DNA of 64,000 bases. Origin: Leucaena leucocephala (lineage: Eukaryota > Streptophyta > Magnoliopsida > Fabales > Fabaceae). The translations under genes were made by a program, and so were the position numbers. Position 1 is the first letter of the stretch; the number at the start of each line of letters is the position of its first letter. Under the pieces are notes generated by a model. That model made no database searches and had not been told where the DNA came from. It saw only the letters and a program-made list of their open reading frames with translations. Below, piece by piece: positions 57,101-64,000 of this stretch. The DNA lies in contig CM073524.1 in the NCBI GenBank assembly GCA_037074615.1, positions 19,049,406-19,113,405 of the forward strand, read 5' to 3'.

Positions 57101-60100
57101 ACTGATATGACTCACAGGGATACCTGAACACCGCAGGCCAGTGTATCGGACAGAAGGAGCCGGTGTCCGGATATGTGTATAAACGGTGAATAATAGATAA
57201 AATATTCAATAATTATTAACGGGGGAAGATTCCTCGTAATGCGTGCCGTGAAGGTATTGGACCCAGAAAGGCCCAATAATGGCGCCAACAGAGGCCCAGT
57301 AAGATACTTGGACTGATAGGTGGGCCAGTGTCCGGCAGAACCCCGGAAAAGTGCGAAATTACGAAAATGCCCCTGTGTTGTACAAAAGTGTAACAGATGA
57401 ATGAAGGGCATTTTGGTAATTCTGAACAGGCCCAGGAGCCAAGGTACATACAGATAAAGTTACTGAGAGTCAGTATATACCCTGACAGAGTACAGAAGGG
57501 TGTAAAATGACGATTTTACCCTTAGGGTTAAAATAGTGCAAGAAAGGGCACCCAAGGGTATTTTGGTAATTTGCCAAGGGCTGTTTCTTGGGAATCGAGC
57601 CATCAGAGTACTTGAGCTTGATCAGGATCCAAGATAACATTCCCAGAGCCCAAAAACGTAGGCCCAGTAATGTGTGGGAAAAAGTGGCATTAAAATATTA
57701 TTTTAATGCTGTTTCAATAAAGTAAAGTTACTCGGTCGGCACGATAACCGAGGAGGCGATCAGATAAAGTCCTGGATTTATCTGGATAGCATTGGATGGC
57801 GTGACAGGTGCCAGTAAGATGCCACATGGCGCCATCATAGAGGAGGAAGAAAAAGTTGAGGACACGTAGTACGAGGCAGGACACTGGACCGGTGAGTCAG
57901 CATGCTGAGTCAGCTGCTAAGGTGTCCAGGATTTCAGACATGTGATAAATGTGGCGCTGAGGTGTCCTGGTGAGGTGTCCCAATGATGTCATGCATGATG
58001 CAGTAAAGGAGGAATTAAAGAAAATAGGAAAATCCAGGAAAAACCAGGACCGCAGGATCAAAGTTCATAGAAACTGCAGAATTGCCATTGAAGGCAATTA
58101 TAAATACCCCCCCTCCATTCCATTCTTGCATTCACGCATGGAAGGGAGAAGGGAGAGAAAGAAGAGAGAGAAGGAGAAGGAAGGGAAGAGAGAAAGGAGA
58201 AAAAGGAAGTAAGGAAGTTCTGGCGGAGCTGGAAGCAGAATAAGGATAGTGGAGTTCTGCTAAGCTAGCCAGGTAGTAACTAATCCTAGCTTTTATGTAA
58301 TGGCTTTGTGACTTGTTGTGCTATTGTTTGGTTGGATTGTTGTCTTATATGTTATGTCTGAAGCTCTGTTATAATGCTATGATCATATGTTATTAAGCAT
58401 GGAAGCACGCAGCATACTTATCTGTACACAATCACAAGCAAGCACTGTCACTCTGCATTACATATATTGTTATGATTATTGCTACTGAGATTCCCCCGAA
58501 TCTCATCCCAACAAGTAAACCATTACAGGGGAGGTTATGTCAAAATGAATTCTGGGAATTTTAAGAGACGCCGTTATGCTGCCGAAGTAAAGACTGAACA
58601 TCAGTATATGATAAGTACTGTGTACGTAGTGCTGTCTAAGGAGGCTAGAAGTGAGTGGACCTAGCCGGTTCATCTAGTCTTTCCTGGGTACTACGTAGAA
58701 TGGTAGTTCTCATGAGGGGATTACCGAATCAGTACGGTTCAGTTCTTTGTACAGATGAAGCGTAGCGGTTATGCTGCCGGACTTCAGGCAAGAAAAGATG
58801 CAATAAAGATATGAGAATTTATGTACATGGCCAGATGTAAAACAACTTATTAATTAATAATAATTGTTGTTTGGCATGTTTGACTGATATATGATGGATG
58901 TATGCATATGTATGCAAAGTTGATTGCTGGAAATTACCACTGTGAACAGTAACACGTGGTGACATGATAATGTTTGATAAATAGTTAAAAATAATAAATG
59001 GATGAATAAATGTTCGAAATTTTTAAGGTAAATAGTAGACATACCAAGCTTCGATTTGATGTATAGTATGATTCATTTGGATGTCTACACAAGGAGATAT
59101 AAATTATCAAAGTTGGGACCAGAATGCTGGATTCAGGGAGAAAAACGTGGGATGAACAGTAAAGTTGACACGTTGATTGACGTTGACTTGGTCAACTAAT
59201 GGTCAACGAGTTATTTTTCCCTGAAATATAATTGAGTTAGATTAATTTATCAATTGGATTCACTTCATTTCGATTTTTCTAGAATTAGTTATGATTTTTC
59301 GAAGTCGGTTCACTCATCTGGAATTTACACAGTGAACAGTACTCGATAAGAGTAAAACTCCAGATTGAGAAATTGGACTTCAATGACCTTGAAAGTGGTT
59401 CTAAATGCTACTGAATGGTCCCTAAGACATACGAACGTAAGGATGTTTCACTAGGACTTTATCTGATCACCTCCTCGGTTATCGTGCCGACCGAGTAACT
59501 TTACTTTATTGAAACAGCATTAAAATAGTATTTTAATGCCACTTTTTTCCACATATCACTGGGCCTACGTTTTTGGGCTCTGGGAATGTTATCTTGGATC
59601 CTGATCAAGCTCAAGTACTCTGATGGCTTGATTCTCAAGAAACATCCCTTGGCAAATTACCAAAATACCCCTGGGTGCCCTTTCTTGCACTATTTTAACC
59701 CTAAGGGCAAAACCGTCATTTTACACCTTTCTGTACTTTATCAGAGCATATACTGACTCTGATTAACTTCATCTGTATATGTCTTGGCCTCTAGGCCTAT
59801 CCAGAATGACCAAAATACCCTTATACATCTACTACCCCTTTAGTACAACACAGTGGCATTTTCGTAATCTCGCACTTTTCCGGGGTTCCGCTGGACACTG
59901 GCCCACCTATCAGTCCACGTATCTTATTGGGCCTTTGATGGCACCATTTTTGGGCCTTTCTGGGTCCAACACCTTTATAGAACGAATTACGAGGAATCCT
60001 CTCCTGTCCAGGTTCACCGAATATTTTAGCTATTATGCACCGTTTACACACATATCCGGTGTCTGGGCAGCCATTTAGGTCATAACGGGCATCTGACTGT

Positions 60101-60751
60101 TGTTACCCGACCTCATTCAATCTTAGTTTAAATACCGATAAATCTCCCTATCGGATCCCTGGAGGCCTCATACTCCCGTCTGGATTTGCTAATTTGTGAA
60201 TAACTTTTTCTACAGACCTCCTATCGGTATTCTGTTAGTTTCCTGACATCCGCCCCATAAGGGTGCATCATCCTGTAATTTCTTACTTATATCTGAAATC
60301 TAGGGTATCCGGTAGGAATTTTTATAACTTTTGGACGATCAGTCCATTTCTGGCTATCTGGAGTCTTCAAAAATTCCTGTATTAGGCTGGATTACCCGGC
60401 GTCACTTGCTCTACCTACTGGTGGGATATGGGGCTGATCGGAGTACGATCGCTGTTTTTGCTTATTTCCGGTCCAAGTTTTCATAATTACACTTTTGCCC
60501 CGAAAACTTTTCTTCTTTTCAACTAAGTCCCTTTATTTGGCTAAAATTACACCGAAAGACCCCACATTTTTGTCTACCTTTCTTTCCTAACCTTAAACTT
60601 TCCATAATTGCATTTAAGTCCTTTCATTTCCTTTCTTTTGCAATTTAATCCTTTTCATTACATAGAGGACCACAAATTTTTCCTGAAAAAGAACTCATAT
60701 ATTCCATCTAATCTGTACATAAAAACAGTATAGAAAATTAAGGATATTATA
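54140..60751 (-). repeat. 5' LTR of the minus-strand gypsy (family A), split by a solo LTR
   Basis: Parts 54140-55841 and 59456-60751, about 3.0 kb. The plus strand starts TGTCACATCC and ends AGGATATTATA, where the expected final CA has become TA. It is followed by TTATC, probably one TSD copy; the other copy was lost with the 3' LTR. This link between a family A LTR and gag/pol shows that the solo family A LTRs elsewhere in the window are from gypsy elements. Confidence 0.8.
55842..59450 (+). mobile_element. solo gypsy-type LTR (family C)
   Basis: TGTAACACCC (55842) to AAGGATGTTTCA (59450), 3.61 kb, flanked by a perfect TSD CTAGG (55837-55841, 59451-59455). It is the longer of two family C copies. 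Its right part (from about 58270) is close to the right part of the family A LTRs, suggesting shared or recombined LTR ends. A TATAAATACCCCC segment (58098-58110) followed by GA-rich DNA is a likely promoter/leader. The 120-codon antisense frame at 55979-56341 has no motif. Confidence 0.9.
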
Positions 60752-61335
60752 TTATCTGGCATGTTTGACTGATATGTGATGTATGTATGCACTAATATGT
60801 AAGGTTGGTTGCTGAAAAATGACTCTATGAACAGTAATCCATGGAGACCAATTGATGTTTGATAAATCATTAAAAATAGTAAATGGTTGAATAAATGTAT
60901 GATATTTTTATGGTAAATAATAGACATACTAATATTTAATTTTATATATAGAATTCTTCATTTGGATGTATATACGAAAAGATATAAATTGTTAAAGTTG
61001 GGACCAGAATGCTGGATTCAGGAGAAAATCACTGGATGAACAGTAAAGTTGAAACGTTGACCCATGTTGAATTTGTCAAGGAATGGTCAACCAATAATTT
61101 TTTCCTGAAATATAATTAAGTTATCTTCATGTATCAATTTGAACCACTTCATTTCAATTTTTCTATAATTAGTTATGATTTTTCAAATTCAGGACACTCA
61201 TCTGGAATTTGCCACAGTGAACAGTACCGGATAAGAATAAAATTCCAGATTAAGAGTTTAGACTTCAATGACCCTGAAAGTGGTTCTAAGTGCTACTGAA
61301 TGGTCCTTAAGATATATAAAAATAAGGATGTGACA

Positions 61336-62847
61336 TATGAGGCCTAACAAATCAGTGGCCCTCTCACTGTGCCCAGTGAAAGGTGACTTTGTCATCTTAC
61401 CTAACAAACAAGATTCGCAAGTATCATATGATTCAAAATCAAATGAGTTGAGAAATCCATCTTGATGGAGTTTAGAAATGCGTTTCTCATTTATGTGGCC
61501 CAGACGACAGTGCCAGAGGTATGTCGGATTCAAATCATTTGGTTTGACCCTTTTGGCGGTTATGTTATAGATTTTTCCATGATTGGGTTGCTCTAATTTT
61601 AATATGTAATGATCAACATGCAAATCACCATGAGCATAGAAAATATCATTACGATAAATGGAACATTTACCATTCCCAAAAATGGAAGTGTAACATTCCT
61701 TATCCAAATAAGAAAGAGAAACAATGTTACTACTCAAAGTAGGAACATAATAGCAATTGTTCAAAACTAACAAAAGCCCAGTGGGCAGAACTAATTCATA
61801 AGTGCCTACAACTAAAGCAACAACCTTTGCTCTATTTCCAACTCGTAGGTCAACTTCGCCGTTCTTTAGCTTTCTACTGTCCTTTAGGCCCTGCACATTT
61901 ATACAAATATGAGAACCACATGCAGTATCTAATACCCATGTAATGGAAGTAGAGAGATGAATGTCTATAACATAAATACCTGAAGCGATAGCCCTGTTAT
62001 CCTTCTTGTTCTTTTTTAGATCTTCAAGGTAGAGTTTGCAATTCCTCTTCCAATGACCCGATTCATTGTAGAAGAAACAAACTCCTTCCTTTGGAGGCTT
62101 TGCCTTCTTTGGTGCAGGCTTGGTTTCGGGCTTGCCTGACTCTTTGGTCTTACCAGATGAGCCATGACCCTTCCCCTTTCCCTTGCCTTTCTTTTTCATA
62201 CCCTTTCCTTTCTGAACCATCAAAATTGTGCTGGGCTTCTTCTTAACAGTCGGCTCAACAGTTTTAAGCATCCCATGCAGTTCAGAAATAGATTTCTCCA
62301 TGTTGTTCATGTTGTAGTTCATGACAAACTGGTCATAACTTTCTGGGAGTGAGTTTAAGATCAAATCTGTAGCTAACTCCTAGCTCATGGGAAATCCAAG
62401 CCTTTCAAGGTGATCAATATACCCTTTCATCTTTAAGACATGAGTACTTACTGATGCACCTTCAGCCATCTTGCAGGAATATAAGGCCTTAGTGGTCTCA
62501 CACTTCTCTTGCCTTGCCTGTTATTGGAACATTTCCTTAAGATGCATAATCACCTTATAAGCTTCCATGTGTTCCAGATCTCTTTGGAGTTCTAGAACTA
62601 TGGTGGCAAGCATCAAGTATCCCACATCGACAGAGTCTTCCTTATGCTTTGCATAAGAATCTCTCTGAGCTCTAGGAGCATTAGCTGCTGGCTCCTCAGG
62701 AATGGGTTGATCTAGGACATATACTTTTCTTACCTGCTTGAGAACAATTCTCAAGTTCCTGAACCAGTCAAGAAAGTTTGTCCCATTGAGTTTGTCCTTC
62801 TCAAGGACAGATCGCAACGATAATGTAGCAGTATTACTAGTCGTCAT
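61336..62847 (-). pseudogene. Copia B gag, protease and integrase N-terminus
   Basis: Starts at 62847 with MTTSNTATLSLRSVLEKDK as in Copia A. Stops at about 62518-62520 (EMFQ then a stop where Copia A has Gln) and about 62382 (again Gln in Copia A) split gag; both are C-to-T type changes. From 62364 the frame is open: basic stretch, a knuckle with one Cys changed (CFFYNESGHWKRNC, Cys to Tyr), protease WVLDTACGSHIC, and GAG-pre-integrase YLWHCRLGHINE. It ends at the family A LTR insertion after RATDLLGLI. The knuckle change alone would hurt RNA binding. Confidence 0.9.
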
Positions 62848-64000
62848 GATTCTACAATTAAAATATGCAAGCGAATTAGCAATCTCCCACTCAATAAAAG
62901 AACCCTCAATGTAATAATTAGTGGGCTAAGATCCATATTTGGCTTAAACTTGTGTTCGCTTTGGCAGGACACTAAACTTTAAGTTATTTAGGTAGGTAAC
63001 AACTTTACCAATTACATCAAATGTAACTCTTAGATGTTTATGGGATTCCATCATCATATGATCCGACATGTTTTAATCCCATCTAATTCCTTGAGACCCA
63101 AAACCGTTTTGATAATCTCAATTAAGTCAAACAATAACAAACATAAGAGTAGCACCATTACTCTTGCTTATCTCCCCAATATAACTCAAATGCACCCACT
63201 TTGGTGGAGCCTACAAATGAGCGATCGAGGTTTTGATAAGTATTCATTAATTGAAGGCATATGACTTAAGATTTCTTTTGGAGGGTTTAATTAATTATCT
63301 GGTTTACAAAATGCATGTATCTCAGTTGTATCTCATACAAGTAATATGCATATCGAACATATAAACATAAGATGCATAATCTTAAACGTGATACAATATG
63401 GCTCACCTATCCTAAGTCCCCTCAAGCCAATGAGAGGAGCTGTCTAATTAGAATAGGAAAATTACATAAGGAAACCTCATTTTAACATTCGAGGGGAGTG
63501 AGATGAGAAGAGAATGTACGACGAGAGTAATTAGAGGAAGGCACGACACGCAGCCGTATTTAGAAAAATTACAACACTTGTAATCTAGAGCCATATTGTT
63601 CACCATACCGAACCATTCAAGAATCAAAATTCATACTATTTGAAGGGCAATAAATATTTCAAAATATTCATACATCAGGAAAGGCTGTATGTATTACGAT
63701 TATGTTGCGCTACGACTAGCTGTATTTATTTGAAGGGCAATAAATATTTCAAAACATTCATATATCAATATATATTGCGATTATGTTGCGCTACGATCTG
63801 GAAGCCACGGCGGTCCCGCTAGCCGGTTAGCGGGTGGGCCCCCAATAAATTTTTGATCAAGAATCTTAATTCTATTTCCTTAGACCCTATCAGTATTAAT
63901 TGATCAAATCAATTAACATACACCACCGATTTCAGTTTCCTTTCGGATTCCGTATATTTCATACATAAAATGGATTTCATATATGTCATACATACCTCGC
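62848..64000 (-). other. Copia B leader (PBS-proximal untranslated region), cut by the window edge
   Basis: Matches the Copia A leader (13710-14786) inverted, including the GC-rich hairpin (about 63800-63842). Compared with Copia A it has a tandem duplication of about 90 bp (63639-63728 and 63729-63797; each has TTTGAAGGGCAATAAATA and TTATGTTGCGCTACGA). No gene; the short ORFs at 63034-63264 and 63640-63822 are leader sequence. Confidence 0.85.

Larger units (their letters stand above)
49173..60751 (-). mobile_element. minus-strand Ty3/gypsy element (5' LTR, extra ORF, gag, protease, truncated RT)
   Basis: On the minus strand: 5' LTR (60751-54140, split by a solo LTR), PBS (54136-54125), an extra ORF (54038-53502), gag (53205-52343, then 50750-50500 after a solo Copia LTR), protease (50417 onward) and RT (49767-49195). 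RNase H, integrase and the 3' LTR are gone. RT ends abruptly next to plus-strand LTR sequence at a scrambled junction (49173-49201). The capsid and RT signatures resemble the Tekay/Del-type plant gypsy group by memory; the chromodomain that would confirm this is missing. Confidence 0.82.
46941..61335 (+). mobile_element. plus-strand gypsy LTR (family A) in Copia B, split by a minus-strand gypsy element
   Basis: Begins TGTAATATCC (46941) and ends AAGGATGTGACA (61335), flanked by a perfect TSD TATGA (46936-46940, 61336-61340) inside the Copia B integrase. The LTR parts are 46941-49172 and 60752-61335, together about 2.8 kb, the normal length for this family, so it was a solo LTR before being split. 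A minus-strand gypsy element lies between. Confidence 0.85.
39147..64000 (-). mobile_element. Copia B: second copy of the Copia A family, with nested insertions, cut by the window edge
   Basis: The plus strand begins TGAAGGGAATTGG (39147), the complement of the Copia A LTR end. Order on the minus strand, from the right edge: leader, gag, protease, integrase, RT, RNase H, polypurine tract, 3' LTR (41021-39147). The 5' LTR lies just beyond 64000: the last bases match the Copia A leader about 130 bp after its PBS. Two blocks interrupt it, 41716-45139 and 46941-61335. The coding region has several in-frame stops, so it is older and inactive. Left TSD would be GAAAG (39142-39146); its partner is outside. 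Confidence 0.9.

Overview
The window is eudicot plant nuclear DNA. It holds one conventional host gene, a seven-exon AGL12/XAL1-like MIKC MADS-box gene with plant GT-AG introns. Almost everything to its right is nested LTR retrotransposons. The species cannot be named from the sequence alone. The DNA is AT-rich, with microsatellites (CT, TA) and no bacterial operon signals, rRNA or tRNA gene.

Layout. 1-890: the 3' end of an unidentified LTR element. 891-2820: AT-rich DNA with no gene seen. 2849-7760: the MADS-box gene with TATA box, seven exons and 3' flank. 7761-8777: unassigned DNA. 8778-24161: an old, minus-strand Ty1/copia element, split at its RT by a solo Ty3/gypsy-type LTR (10369-22629), which is itself split by a young, nearly complete Copia element on the plus strand ('Copia A', 11640-20717). 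24162-35925: a minus-strand Tat/Athila-like gypsy remnant, with a solo LTR in its own LTR and a solo-LTR-inside-solo-LTR in its integrase. 35926-39146: a plus-strand gypsy LTR remnant split by another solo LTR. 39147-64000: a second copy of the Copia A family on the minus strand ('Copia B'), running off the right edge. It is broken by a solo LTR (41716-45139) and by a deep nest (46941-61335): a plus-strand gypsy LTR, split by a minus-strand gypsy element with gag, protease and truncated RT, which in turn carries a solo Copia LTR (50751-52342) and a solo gypsy LTR (55842-59450).

Most insertions were resolved by exact or near-exact 5-bp target-site duplications (TSDs), given in the entries, so the order of events can be read directly. 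Two conspicuous architectures stand out. (1) A phased array of the self-complementary octamer GTCGCGAC, spaced 22 or 29 bp, occurs in the LTR/leader of the Copia family and again, with the same 22/29 spacing, in two unrelated gypsy-type elements. (2) The minus-strand gypsy has an extra, unrecognised 178-codon ORF between its primer-binding site and gag.

How the parts work together: the MADS gene is probably the only gene serving the plant. Copia A has all domains but a 2-bp deletion separates Gag-protease-integrase from RT-RNase H. All other elements are fragments or solo LTRs. All comparisons were made by eye; similarity statements are estimates, not alignments.
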